A stretch of DNA of 25,422 nucleotides from Gammaproteobacteria bacterium RIFCSPHIGHO2_02_FULL_42_13 (GCA_001801405.1 MGXQ01000075.1:1-25422), one strand, 5' to 3'. Numbered from the stretch's first letter, positions 15,158-22,810 are shown. The notes: generated by a model not told the origin, from the letters alone. A program made the numbers and translations.

Positions 15158-16381
15158 TTATTTTAAATAGTCTTTTATTTTTGATAGTCGGGCATCACGC
15201 ACAAACTGTATGATGTCCGCGTTCGACTTTGCTTTAATTTCATCTGGAATTATGACATCAGCGGCTTGTTTGAGAAGATTATCTAGAAATTCAAGTTGTG
15301 GGCCTTTTGTTTTTTCATAATTCGTGCGGCCGCGGGCATCGGCATCGCAAGCGATCAAAAATTTTTTAAATCGGTCGGGTCGGCGAAATGCATCGAGGTT
15401 TTCCAATAATTTTAATAACGCTTTCGCGCTAAATTCATTTAATTTTAAACATTGATGATGGTATTGTGTCACGAGTACCGCAAATTCGGTGTAATCACGT
15501 GGCGCGCGCAAACGGGCACACAATGATTTAACGGGTTGCACGCCAGCCTCAGCATGGCCATGGTGTTTCGGCCATAATTCTTTTGGTGTTTTTGCTTTGC
15601 CTGCGTCGTGAACAAGTACAGCAAATCGAATCATCGGATCATCGGTTAATTTAACAGCGGCTTGCAATGCCATGAGCGTGTGAATGCCGGTGTCGATTTC
15701 GGGATGCCATTCTTTAGGATTCGGCACGCCGAAAAGCGCATCGATTTCTGGCAAAATAATGTTTAATGCACCGCAGTCACGTAATACTTCTATAAATCGG
15801 TCTGGATACTTTGATTCTAATGCGCGATGCAATTCTTGCCAAACGCGTTCGGGCACAAGCGCATCGATTTCACCAGACGCGACCATGTCTTGCATGAGCT
15901 TATTGGTTTCAGGCGCGACTTTAAAATCGCCGAGTTTAGCGGCGAAGCGCGCAACGCGTAGAATGCGCACAGGATCTTCGATAAAAGCATCAGAGACGTG
16001 ACGCAATATTTTATTTTTTAAATCTTGTTGGCCATTAAACGGATCAATTAATTTTCCATCGTTGGTTTGCGCAATGGCATTGATGGTGAGATCGCGGCGT
16101 TTTAAATCTTCTTCGAGGGTGACATCCGGTGCCGCATAAACTTTAAAACCTTTATAACCTTTTGATATTTTGCGTTCCGTTCGCGCCAGGGCATATTCTT
16201 CATGTGTTTTGGGATGCAAAAAAACGGGGAAATCTTTGCCAACCGGCTTATAACCCTGTGCGGTCAATGCTTCGGGCGTGGCGCCAACCACCACCCAGTC
16301 TTTTTCTGTTGGTTTTTGACCCAATAGTATATCGCGCACTGCGCCGCCGACGAGATAGATTTGTAAAGGATTGTCTGTCAT
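15158..16381 (-). CDS. cca: CCA-adding tRNA nucleotidyltransferase
   Basis: This enzyme builds or repairs the 3' CCA end of tRNAs. The 407 residues match the gammaproteobacterial multifunctional type (412 in E. coli): YLVGGAVRD (9-17), an acidic ExD pair in TEKDWVVVG, LKRRDLTINAIA, EDPVRILRVARFAAK, and a C-terminal HD phosphohydrolase domain with VLVHDAGKAKTP and HHGHAEAG. The ATG gives an N-terminus in register with relatives, although no strong ribosome binding site precedes it. It lies downstream of, and on the same strand as, the possible F-box gene, with a hairpin in between. Confidence 0.97.
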   Translation of the reverse strand: MTDNPLQIYLVGGAVRDILLGQKPTEKDWVVVGATPEALTAQGYKPVGKDFPVFLHPKTHEEYALARTERKISKGYKGFKVYAAPDVTLEEDLKRRDLTINAIAQTNDGKLIDPFNGQQDLKNKILRHVSDAFIEDPVRILRVARFAAKLGDFKVAPETNKLMQDMVASGEIDALVPERVWQELHRALESKYPDRFIEVLRDCGALNIILPEIDALFGVPNPKEWHPEIDTGIHTLMALQAAVKLTDDPMIRFAVLVHDAGKAKTPKELWPKHHGHAEAGVQPVKSLCARLRAPRDYTEFAVLVTQYHHQCLKLNEFSAKALLKLLENLDAFRRPDRFKKFLIACDADARGRTNYEKTKGPQLEFLDNLLKQAADVIIPDEIKAKSNADIIQFVRDARLSKIKDYLK

Positions 16382-16394
16382 TTATTTAGTATAC

Positions 16395-16426
16395 ACAAAA
16401 TAGGTCAGAATAGACCCCTATTTTGT
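16395..16426 (-). terminator. Inverted repeat between the F-box-like gene and cca
   Basis: The arms ACAAAATAGG (16395-16404) and CCTATTTTGT (16417-16426) pair perfectly over ten bases, and an inner GGTC/GACC pairing is an alternative. The stop codon of the upstream minus-strand gene lies in the stem. No clear T-run follows, so a terminator role is tentative; it could instead shape cca expression. Confidence 0.4.
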
Positions 16427-17161
16427 ACATGTAAAAGTGCGTGCATCATCATCTGCAACGGTTTGCCTAGCGGTTGTGTCCACAGAAGCTTGATCTAATT
16501 TACCACTTCCAGTGCGTTTTGCGATCTCCAAGAGTAGTTCATAGGGGAGATCTCCGAGGGATTTCCCTGCGCCAGTTTGTTTTGGAGCGCGTCGACTGGC
16601 CTGTGCTGCGAGGATTATGCCCAAAGTAGCTTGTCGAATAGCCAAGAAGTCTCTTGTTACAGGGTCGTGCCGCTCAAATCGTCCGCCCAAGTTTCTAGCG
16701 ATCAATAAGGCTTCGTTGGGTGTTGCTAACAGGCGATCAACGTTTGCTTGATTAAGAATGTGTCCGCGCGCCAACGTTTTGATTGCACTAGATATACCAG
16801 CTGCGTATTGCGCCTGTTTCAATATAGCAGTCACGTTTTCTGCGGATAGAAGTTGGTTTCGCGCTAAGACATCAACAGCTGGTTCAATGCGTATCTGTTT
16901 GAAGAAAGCGGGTTTTAGTTGATCAAGCACGGAACCTGTTAAGGAACCAGCTTGTTCCGAGGGATCTCGGTAGTAGAACAACTGAACCAACGGCCATAGC
17001 TCTGCCGGCGTTGCATCTTGCTCTTCACCTGCTTTTAGATATTCTGCTAATATGCGCCGCAACCTCGCTATCCGAGGGGGATCTTCTCTAACTTCGCCTT
17101 TTCTTCGATCATAGTCCTGAAGCGTGGCGCGAAGCAATCGTGTTAATTCATTTATTTTCAT
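16418..17161 (-). CDS. Hypothetical protein with possible C-terminal F-box
   Basis: This is a 247-residue soluble-looking protein of no family I can name. Residues 98-160 are helical and weakly repetitive: NQLLSAENVTAILKQ resembles GHILNQANVDRLLA, suggesting a short helical-repeat domain. Near the end, SLGDLPYELLLEIAKR (201-216) matches the LPxELLxxI start of an F-box, the eukaryotic domain that binds Skp1 in SCF ubiquitin ligases. Only about 45 residues follow, so the domain would be minimal. Intracellular Legionellales use F-box effectors in host cells, and a U-box protein lies further along this window. The ATG at 17161 follows a good promoter. The F-box call is a motif-level inference. 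Confidence 0.6.
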   Translation of the reverse strand: MKINELTRLLRATLQDYDRRKGEVREDPPRIARLRRILAEYLKAGEEQDATPAELWPLVQLFYYRDPSEQAGSLTGSVLDQLKPAFFKQIRIEPAVDVLARNQLLSAENVTAILKQAQYAAGISSAIKTLARGHILNQANVDRLLATPNEALLIARNLGGRFERHDPVTRDFLAIRQATLGIILAAQASRRAPKQTGAGKSLGDLPYELLLEIAKRTGSGKLDQASVDTTARQTVADDDARTFTCTK

Positions 17162-17197
17162 CGTTAAAATACCCGTGCTTATTAATAGGTTCTTGAT

Positions 17198-17226
17198 ATC
17201 ATAGACAGTGTTATTATAGGACGCAA
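17198..17226 (-). promoter_or_regulatory. Promoter of the possible F-box gene
   Basis: On the minus strand TTGCGT (17221-17226), a 17-base spacer and TATGAT (17198-17203) lie about 37 bases before the ATG. The gene therefore seems to be transcribed on its own or with cca. Confidence 0.6.
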
Positions 17227-17240
17227 ATATTAAGGAATTC

Positions 17241-17270
17241 TTAAAACGCTTATCTGGAACTCGCGTTTAA
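17241..17270. repeat. Collapsed copy of the 216-bp element's ends
   Basis: The right-end sequence GCTTATCTGGAACTCGCGTT (17248 onward) differs from the terminal repeat at 8500-8520 by one base. It is directly preceded by TTAAAACGC, the outermost bases of the left end. This looks like an element whose interior has been deleted. It lies between divergent genes. Confidence 0.6.
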
Positions 17271-17340
17271 GGATTGAAAAAAATGGACTTTTTTGTGGCA
17301 ACGCCTTTTTTGCTTTAACCTAGGATATTAGGATCAAAGA

Positions 17341-18192
17341 ATGTTTGGCGAATTTTACGCATTTCTACAATCAATATTACCGCAGCATGCACTGTCTCGT
17401 TTGGCTGGTTGGCTTGGAAATTGTCGATGGCCTTGGATAAAAAACATCTTAATTTTTTTATTTATGTTGCGCTATCGTGTGACTTTAGCGATTGCCGAAA
17501 AAACAAAGATATCTGACTATTCATCATTCAATGAATTTTTTACTCGCCGCTTAAATGCATCCGCGCGATCGATTGCGTCAGATGAAAATATCATCATTTC
17601 TCCAGCAGATGGTGTGATTAGTCAAATCGGTGATATTACAGCGGGCAAGTTGCTTCAAGCCAAGGGGAAGAATTATTCTCTCACTGAATTATTAACGCGC
17701 GCTGATCTGGCCGTTCACTTTGAGCGAGGTCGATTTGCGACGATCTATCTAAATCCCAGCGACTATCATCGAGTGCATATGCCATTTTCAGGGAAATTGC
17801 TCGAGATGATTTATGTGCCCGGCACACTGTTTTCAGTAAATCCTGCGACGACAGAGTCAGTGTCGCGCTTGTTTGCGCGCAATGAGCGAATTGTCAGTCT
17901 GTTTGAGACATCTTTTGGCTATATGGCCGTAATTATGGTTGGTTCTATGCTGGTGGGTAGCATGCAGACAGTTTGGGCGGGCAAAATTAGTCCACGTTCG
18001 CGCAAAACGATTCAGAAAATCCAATATTATAACCAATCGTTTGAGTTGCTTCGCGGAGCCGAGATGGGTCATTTCGAGATGGGCTCGACGGTTATTCTTC
18101 TTTGTAGTTCTAGTCACATGGTCTGGAATGAAGCGCTTCATGCCAATATGCGCGTTAAAATTGGCCAGGGGCTTGGCATTCAAAAAAATTGA
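17341..18192 (+). CDS. psd: Phosphatidylserine decarboxylase proenzyme
   Basis: This inner-membrane-associated enzyme makes phosphatidylethanolamine from phosphatidylserine and cleaves itself to form a pyruvoyl group. The 283 residues (322 in E. coli) contain ISPADG (Asp90 of the self-cleavage triad), YHRVHMPFSG (His143 and His146), LFARNERIVSLFET, and the cleavage motif MGST (247-250, Ser249 becoming the pyruvoyl) where LGST is usual. AGGA lies seven bases before the ATG. The terminal repeat scar and a poorly defined promoter region lie upstream. Confidence 0.97.
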   Translation: MFGEFYAFLQSILPQHALSRLAGWLGNCRWPWIKNILIFLFMLRYRVTLAIAEKTKISDYSSFNEFFTRRLNASARSIASDENIIISPADGVISQIGDITAGKLLQAKGKNYSLTELLTRADLAVHFERGRFATIYLNPSDYHRVHMPFSGKLLEMIYVPGTLFSVNPATTESVSRLFARNERIVSLFETSFGYMAVIMVGSMLVGSMQTVWAGKISPRSRKTIQKIQYYNQSFELLRGAEMGHFEMGSTVILLCSSSHMVWNEALHANMRVKIGQGLGIQKN

Positions 18193-18303
18193 AAAAAGCG
18201 ATTTTTTTTTGGTTTTCTTAAGTTTTCCTTAAGGTTGGTGGCGTAGACTCCAAATCATTTCTATACTTCAGGCTAAAGAGCAACAAGAGAATCAGTTGAT
18301 TGA

Positions 18304-18633
18304 ATGATGAAAGAGCTAAATTATATGTTTGATGACAAGCAGTATCATCGCGTCATGACTCCCGGCTTTAGTCGAGTCAGTTTTGGTGGTTTCGTAGGTT
18401 TTGTTTTTGTGGTTTCATTAATTTATTTTCTTGTGCTAGGTCCAGAGCACACATTTTTGTCCTTAAGTTCTTTGTTGCACTGGATCGATAAGCTTTCATC
18501 TAAAGAACGCTTGGCAATGATTAGTTTTGTGCCTGTTTATTTGTCTTTTATGATTTTTGGTGGTGGCATTTTTGGCGGATTGTTAGGTCACTATATTCAA
18601 AAGCATATCTTTCATCGACATCATAAGTCATAA
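18304..18633 (+). CDS. Small two-helix membrane protein, unknown function
   Basis: This is a 109-residue protein with two predicted membrane segments (about residues 25-47 and 74-96), joined by a loop containing HWIDKLSSKERL, and a histidine- and lysine-rich end (HIFHRHHKS). A glycine-rich FGGGIFGGLLGHYI stretch lies in the second helix. A second ATG follows immediately at 18307, and the ribosome binding site is weak. I do not recognise the family. It follows psd by about 110 bases, so co-transcription is possible. Confidence 0.7.
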   Translation: MMKELNYMFDDKQYHRVMTPGFSRVSFGGFVGFVFVVSLIYFLVLGPEHTFLSLSSLLHWIDKLSSKERLAMISFVPVYLSFMIFGGGIFGGLLGHYIQKHIFHRHHKS

Positions 18634-18651
18634 TCTATTGTTCTTTAATTT

Positions 18652-18671
18652 AACGCGAGTTTCGGATAAGC
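18652..18671. repeat. Terminal repeat of the 216-bp element type
   Basis: AACGCGAGTTTCGGATAAGC differs by one base from the left end of the element at 8305-8520. It runs straight into the hairpin element at 18671. A degenerate right end (about 18775-18785) may mark a copy whose interior was replaced by that hairpin. Confidence 0.6.
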
Positions 18672-18759
18672 AAGTGTAGCCTGGGTGAAGCGAAGCGAAA
18701 CCCAGGATGAAAGCCCTGGGTTTCACTCGCTTTGCTCGTTCCACCCAGGCTACGTTACT
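18671..18759. repeat. REP-like double hairpin element, copy A2
   Basis: This is almost identical to 8596-8686, with outer arms GTAGCCTGGGTG and CACCCAGGCTAC and an inner arm AAACCCAGG/CCTGGGTTT. The near-identity of two copies ten kilobases apart suggests recent spread or gene conversion. It lies upstream of the permease gene. Confidence 0.85.
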
Positions 18760-18795
18760 TTAATTTAGTTTAAACGTGCGTTTTAAGAGTTTTTT

Positions 18796-20187
18796 ATGTC
18801 AGAGCAGGGTCAGCCTCGAAAAACATTGAGTTTTTTTCAACTTGCAATGATTAATATTATCGCGGTCGATAGTTTGCGTAGCTTACCTATTAGTGCAGAA
18901 TATGGTCTGGCGTTGGTTTTTTTCTATTTAGTGGCGGCGGTTTTCTTTTTTCTTCCAAGTATTTTGATTACGGCAGAATTGGCAACTGCGTATCCAACGA
19001 CGGGCGGGATTTATATTTGGGTGCGCGAAGCGTTTGGTTCCAAGATGGGATTTTTAGTGATTTGGTTTCAATGGATTTATAATGTTGTTTGGTACCCCAC
19101 AGCTATGGCGTTTATTGCGGCGAGCATTGCATATCTGATTAATCCCGCATTAGTGGATGATAAATTATATTTGTTGGTGACGACGATTAGTTTATTTTGG
19201 TTGATTACACTTTTAAATTGTTTTGGTATGCGTATTTCCAGTTTGTTTAGTACACTCGGCGCTTTATTTGGGACGTTAATTCCAATGATGTTGATTATTA
19301 CTCTAGGAATTGTTTGGTTATGTTTAGGAAAGCCTATACAAACGGCATTAAGCTGGTATGCATTTTTCCCGCATATAGCGGAGTTAAAAAATCTGGCTTT
19401 TTTATCGGCCGTTATTTTTAGTTTGATCGGGATGGAAATGTCAGCAGTGCATGCGGGTGACGTTAAAAATCCAAAGAGCGCTTACCCAAAGGCGCTGTGG
19501 GTCTCTGGCGGCATTATTTTCTTTTCATTAGTTTTAGCGTCAGTGGCCGTTGCGATTGTTATACCGCGGTCCAAATTAAATTTAGTAACAGGATTGTTGC
19601 AGGCGTTTACCGTTTTCTTTGGCGCCTATCATTTAAAATGGTTAATCCCCGTGATTGTATTATTGATTGTCGTTGGAAGTTTAAGCGGCGTTGCTGCTTG
19701 GATTATTGGTCCAAGCAAAGGATTGGCGGTTGCTGCAGAGGATGGTGGATTGCCAAAATTATTTCAATTTAGAAACAAGCAAGGTACGCCAATTCCCATG
19801 TTAATTTTACAAGGCATTATTTTTACCGCACTGTGCACGGTGTTTTTATTCATTCCAACGATCAGCGGATCTTATTGGCTGTTATCGGCAATGACGGCGC
19901 AGCTTGGTTTGTTGGTCTATGTGATTTTATTTGCAACAGCGTTGAAATTGCATTACGGTAAGCCGCATGTAAAACGATCATTTAGAGTGCCCGGCGGTCG
20001 CGCAGGCATGTTGTTGGTGACATTCGTTGGAATAATTGGATGTTTATTGGCCATGGCTGTTGGGTTTTTGCCGCCATCGCAAATTCAAATCGGTAATATG
20101 TTTAAATATGAATCTATTTTGATTAGTAGCATTGTATTATTTTCTATTTTGCCATTTCTTTTGTATCGGCGTGCGGGCTCACAATAA
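18796..20187 (+). CDS. Amino-acid permease of the APC superfamily, GadC-like
   Basis: This is a 463-residue polytopic inner-membrane protein with about twelve hydrophobic segments. The N-terminal FFQLAMINIIAV, the AELATAYPTTGGIYIWVREAFG block, AGDVKNPKSAYPKAL and the AAWIIGPSKGLAVAAEDGGLP segment match the glutamate:GABA antiporter branch of the APC superfamily. The substrate cannot be read from sequence; amino acids are the likely cargo, either by exchange or uptake. An AAGAG lies before the ATG. The hairpin element ends 36 bases upstream. The start of the next transcript's control region follows within 30 bases of the stop. Confidence 0.9.
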   Translation: MSEQGQPRKTLSFFQLAMINIIAVDSLRSLPISAEYGLALVFFYLVAAVFFFLPSILITAELATAYPTTGGIYIWVREAFGSKMGFLVIWFQWIYNVVWYPTAMAFIAASIAYLINPALVDDKLYLLVTTISLFWLITLLNCFGMRISSLFSTLGALFGTLIPMMLIITLGIVWLCLGKPIQTALSWYAFFPHIAELKNLAFLSAVIFSLIGMEMSAVHAGDVKNPKSAYPKALWVSGGIIFFSLVLASVAVAIVIPRSKLNLVTGLLQAFTVFFGAYHLKWLIPVIVLLIVVGSLSGVAAWIIGPSKGLAVAAEDGGLPKLFQFRNKQGTPIPMLILQGIIFTALCTVFLFIPTISGSYWLLSAMTAQLGLLVYVILFATALKLHYGKPHVKRSFRVPGGRAGMLLVTFVGIIGCLLAMAVGFLPPSQIQIGNMFKYESILISSIVLFSILPFLLYRRAGSQ

Positions 20188-20215
20188 AATTTTTTCAGTG
20201 AAATGATTTTAATTT

Positions 20216-20233
20216 TGTAAGCATTTTCTTAAA
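20216..20233. promoter_or_regulatory. GacA/LetA-type upstream activating site
   Basis: TGTAAG-CATTTT-CTTAAA matches eleven of twelve fixed positions of the TGTAAG-N6-CTTACA box bound by GacA in Pseudomonas. It lies about 190 bases before the inferred start of the small RNA at 20413. A far-upstream box of this kind is known for Pseudomonas rsmZ. Confidence 0.7.
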
Positions 20234-20412
20234 TGTGTATAGGTCTGTGTCGATTTTCTGTGTTTTATTTAGAGTCAATTCTCACATATATTTTATAACA
20301 GTATGATTTGTTTGAATGTTTCGACTTAACTTAACAAACTGGATCATGTTTTTTGACTAACTTTAGGAAAAACAGACGTTTGTTGTTTTCATAAAATTTT
20401 GCTACTTTTTAA

Positions 20413-20554
20413 ACATGTGATTCATGGATGAGTCACACAAAGCCGCAAGGAACGCAGCTTGACATGGATGTCGAACAAGGAAGTGACGATTAGAGCACGG
20501 ATGCGTTAATAAAAGTGGGCGAGAGAGGGGTTGCATTGCAACCCCTTTCTTTTT
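20413..20554 (+). ncRNA. RsmY/RsmZ-like small RNA predicted to bind CsrA/RsmA
   Basis: This RNA of about 140 bases has five GGA motifs (20426, 20449, 20466, 20479, 20499). Two sit in AUGGAU hexaloops on clear hairpins: stem GTGATTC/GAGTCAC at 20417-20436 and stem TTGAC/GTCGA at 20459-20474. A third is in a short GCA/TGC hairpin, and two are AAGGA in linkers. It ends in a strong intrinsic terminator. This is the layout of RsmY/RsmZ, which titrate the translational repressor CsrA and are switched on by the GacS/GacA (LetS/LetA) system. A matching upstream activating site lies at 20216-20233. The exact 5' end is uncertain; a weak promoter (TTGTTG 20380, TACTTT 20403) would fit. No convincing ORF is present. 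Confidence 0.82.
20527..20554 (+). terminator. Intrinsic terminator of the Rsm-like RNA
   Basis: The arms GGGGTTGC (20527-20534) and GCAACCCC (20538-20545) pair perfectly around a three-base loop and are followed by TTTCTTTTT. This is a textbook rho-independent terminator. It does not belong to any protein gene, since the permease stops 340 bases earlier. Confidence 0.92.
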
Positions 20555-20583
20555 ACTATTCAGCACAATCAAGGAACGTCCAT

Positions 20584-20685
20584 ATTTTGGCGCTTTTTGG
20601 TGAAAAATCTCTTCAAAATGCTCATAATTCCTCATCGAGTCATTCCGTCTCGTTCATCGATTTTTCACCAAAAATCATCCAAAAT
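20584..20685. repeat. Long inverted repeat downstream of the Rsm-like RNA
   Basis: TTTTTGGTGAAAAATC (20594-20609) is the exact reverse complement of 20659-20674, and outer arms ATTTTGG (20584-20590) and CCAAAAT (20679-20685) also pair. The 49-base interior holds no ORF. It resembles a small MITE and lies just beyond the 3' end of the convergent dsbB-like gene, where it may stop transcription. Confidence 0.7.
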
Positions 20686-20728
20686 CTGAACGTTACCCGT
20701 GTTTTTGTTTTTGCGGCGAGTAGTTGCT

Positions 20729-21220
20729 TTAGAACTTATGTCTTAACTGTGATAACGCAATCACTGAAAGAAAAATAAAAAGCAAGAATGACCATTCAGT
20801 TAATGTAATGCCGTACCAGCTCCATTGAGGTTGTGAACAACTTGTTGTGCCAGAATATGCGGATTGAATCCATTGTGAAATATAAGTAAGTTTAGAGGTG
20901 TAATTTCCTGGGTTTAAATTAAAAGATTGTGATTGTGGAAAATGTTGTATCCATGCGTGTCGGAGCGTTGTTCCAACGCCGATGAGACTGATCAGTAAAC
21001 TCGAAAGACTAAAAACACGATTGCTGGCTGCGGTGTGATGATATAAGCTCCCCGCCAAAAAGGAGAGTACCGTTACAAATAAAATAATTCTTTCGAGATA
21101 AACTAAATTGCAGGTTGGCGATGTTAAATGAAATTGCAAATACGCATCAAACAGCAGCGCGGCAAATGCCAGCAAAAAACCAAAGAGATATATTTTGTTT
21201 GCAGAGATTACGTGTTTCAT
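20729..21220 (-). CDS. DsbB-like disulfide bond formation protein, cysteine-depleted
   Basis: This is a 163-residue inner-membrane protein with four hydrophobic segments. The layout matches DsbB, which reoxidises DsbA and passes electrons to quinone: a cysteine before YLER in loop 1 (C37, R44), a long second periplasmic loop (about 95-135), and CSQPQWSWYG before the last helix (C128). Family members normally have CxxC in loop 1 and two cysteines in loop 2. Here V40 replaces the second cysteine, and only C128 remains in loop 2. I chose the ATG at 21220 because AAAGGA lies eight bases upstream; a longer ORF to 21265 lacks such a site. A normal two-step disulfide relay looks impossible, so the role may have changed. 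It follows ruvX on the same strand after 64 bases. Confidence 0.72.
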   Translation of the reverse strand: MKHVISANKIYLFGFLLAFAALLFDAYLQFHLTSPTCNLVYLERIILFVTVLSFLAGSLYHHTAASNRVFSLSSLLISLIGVGTTLRHAWIQHFPQSQSFNLNPGNYTSKLTYISQWIQSAYSGTTSCSQPQWSWYGITLTEWSFLLFIFLSVIALSQLRHKF

Positions 21221-21284
21221 AAACATGTTCCTTTCGTTTTGACATGACAAATTTACTGTGATCATACGATGTCTTAAAAAATTA

Positions 21285-21731
21285 TCAAGAGCGATGAGTC
21301 TTCAGCCAGTTTTCAACAATAATTGTTGCCGCCGCCGCATCGATGGCAGATTTTGATAAACCTTTATAGCCTTTTTCTTCGAATATCTGATGGCGTGCCT
21401 CAATGGTGGTGAGGCGTTCATCAATTTCATGAACGGGCAGATTGAATCGTCGCTGTAATTCTTGCGAAAATTCTTTGACTGACTGAGTAATAGGCTGTGT
21501 CGAGCCATCCATATTGAGAGGAATGCCGACAATCAGGGCGTTTGGATTCCAGTTTTGTATGAGCTTTTCAATCTTTGGCCAGTTAGGGGCGCCATTTTGT
21601 GATTTAAGCGCCGTCAGTGGCCGAGCGGTATGAGTGGTTGTTTGACCGATGGCAACACCGGTTGACTGAGTGCCATAGTCAAAGCCAAGCACGGTGAGAG
21701 ACTTGTTTTGAGTGTTATCTGGATTTATCAT
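21285..21731 (-). CDS. ruvX: Putative pre-16S rRNA nuclease / Holliday junction resolvase-like RuvX
   Basis: This is a 148-residue RNase H-like fold protein of the YqgF family, implicated in maturing the 5' end of 16S rRNA. The motifs are GFDYGTQSTGVAIG (catalytic D18), LIVGIPLNMDGS, EIDERLTTIEA, and SAIDAAAATIIVENWL with the last catalytic aspartate. The short N-terminal extension (MINPDNTQNKS) is not conserved. AAGGA lies just before the ATG. It is followed by the dsbB-like gene on the same strand. The usual neighbour yqgE is not seen here. Confidence 0.95.
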   Translation of the reverse strand: MINPDNTQNKSLTVLGFDYGTQSTGVAIGQTTTHTARPLTALKSQNGAPNWPKIEKLIQNWNPNALIVGIPLNMDGSTQPITQSVKEFSQELQRRFNLPVHEIDERLTTIEARHQIFEEKGYKGLSKSAIDAAAATIIVENWLKTHRS

Positions 21732-21781
21732 TAATCCTTACTATAACATGTTTTCTACACACTATATCTTCATCAACTATT

Positions 21782-22723
21782 TCACTTAATGTTCGACATA
21801 TTATTTATATCAATTCCAGTGACCTGCTGGATTAATTCGGCACTCATCCCAGCGTCTTTCATCTTCTTGGCAATTTCTATTTTGCCTTCAGCTTTGCCCT
21901 CAGCTTTGCCCTCAGCTTTGCCTTTTTCAACACCAATTTTCTCACCTTCAGCTTTGCCTTTTTCAACACCAATCTTTTCACCTTCCACTAATCCTTTATC
22001 ATAATTAGACTCCACCATGCTCGCCTGATAATGCCCATCATCGATAAATCTTTTATAAGCTAATTTTTCCTGGTCGGAAAGCTTTAACGTACTCAATTTG
22101 TCTTTGGCTTCATGTAAACCCTTTGCATGAAAGTTATCTTTGATCTCTTCGTTTTTTAGAAAATAGATCCATTCATCCAGGGTATCTTTGGCCACATCAT
22201 TAAATTCATTCACCTTGATTAAATAGTATTCCGGGTAAATCTGATGAATGCGCTCTTTTTTATAAATCTCCTTTTGAGTGGTGGTAAGGTCTAGCTCATC
22301 TTGGTGATGAATGCCGATAAATTTAGTCGTACCATGATAAACATAATCTTTACCGTGACCAAGACTGAAATAGAGGATGTTTACTGAGTATACCTTTTTT
22401 ACCTGCTTATAGGCTTCGCCTTCGTTCAGATATTCACTAACAATCTTTGATGTTCCATAAAGCATACGCTGCAAATAATCAAGCTCGGTGTTAACTTGTA
22501 CTTCGATTAATACTATTTCACCATTTTGTACCTGTACCAAAACATCCACACGATTTTGTTTGCTATCCCTCTCATCTTTGTTGCTTTCGCTTTCAAGTAA
22601 ATTCAAAATCTTGATGTCTTGCTTTAACAGCTCGCTCAAAAAACCTTCCAAGATACCAAAATTGGCTTTGCTTCTTAAAAGCTTTTTCATCGCCCAATCA
22701 AAACTCACTAGATTTTTGCTCAT
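21782..22723 (-). CDS. Rpn-family recombination-promoting nuclease (PD-(D/E)XK)
   Basis: This 313-residue protein belongs to the Rpn/transposase-like nuclease family, which cleaves DNA and promotes RecA-independent recombination. It opens FDWAMKKLL and carries the active-site pattern D60 (RVDVLVQV) and ExQ (IEVQV, E74 and Q76), with Q replacing K as is usual in this group. Near the end, a 12-residue unit GEKIGVEKGKAE is doubled and GKAE is then repeated, before a helical tail AGMSAELIQQVTGI, typical of the family. Such genes are common, often in many copies, in symbiont and Legionellales genomes. It has its own start 50 bases upstream of ruvX on the same strand. Confidence 0.9.
   Translation of the reverse strand: MSKNLVSFDWAMKKLLRSKANFGILEGFLSELLKQDIKILNLLESESNKDERDSKQNRVDVLVQVQNGEIVLIEVQVNTELDYLQRMLYGTSKIVSEYLNEGEAYKQVKKVYSVNILYFSLGHGKDYVYHGTTKFIGIHHQDELDLTTTQKEIYKKERIHQIYPEYYLIKVNEFNDVAKDTLDEWIYFLKNEEIKDNFHAKGLHEAKDKLSTLKLSDQEKLAYKRFIDDGHYQASMVESNYDKGLVEGEKIGVEKGKAEGEKIGVEKGKAEGKAEGKAEGKIEIAKKMKDAGMSAELIQQVTGIDINNMSNIK
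21882..21983 (-). repeat. In-frame tandem repeats in the Rpn-family gene
   Basis: A 36-bp unit is present twice and a 12-bp unit (TCAGCTTTGCCC on the plus strand, with small differences) about three times. All units are multiples of three and keep the frame, giving a variable Glu/Lys/Gly-rich hinge. Confidence 0.8.
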
Positions 22724-22810
22724 CGGCTTTCTCTCTTTATGTTGTTGCTTGGCCTATTTTAGCACTAATGACCACGTTTCAAAAAGAGTTTTAGACGATT
22801 TTTTACGATC

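Noticed and set aside
18187..18236. Possible terminator after psd (A-run/T-run and CTTAAG repeats)
   Set aside because: The stem would be only A-T pairs with a weak loop, and the CTTAAG repeat is too short to call.
20515..20778. Plus-strand ORF of 87 codons and minus-strand ORF of 77 codons over the Rsm-like RNA and inverted repeat
   Set aside because: They run through a strong terminator and a perfect inverted repeat, have no recognisable motif, and overlap the end of the dsbB-like gene. The RNA reading explains the region better.
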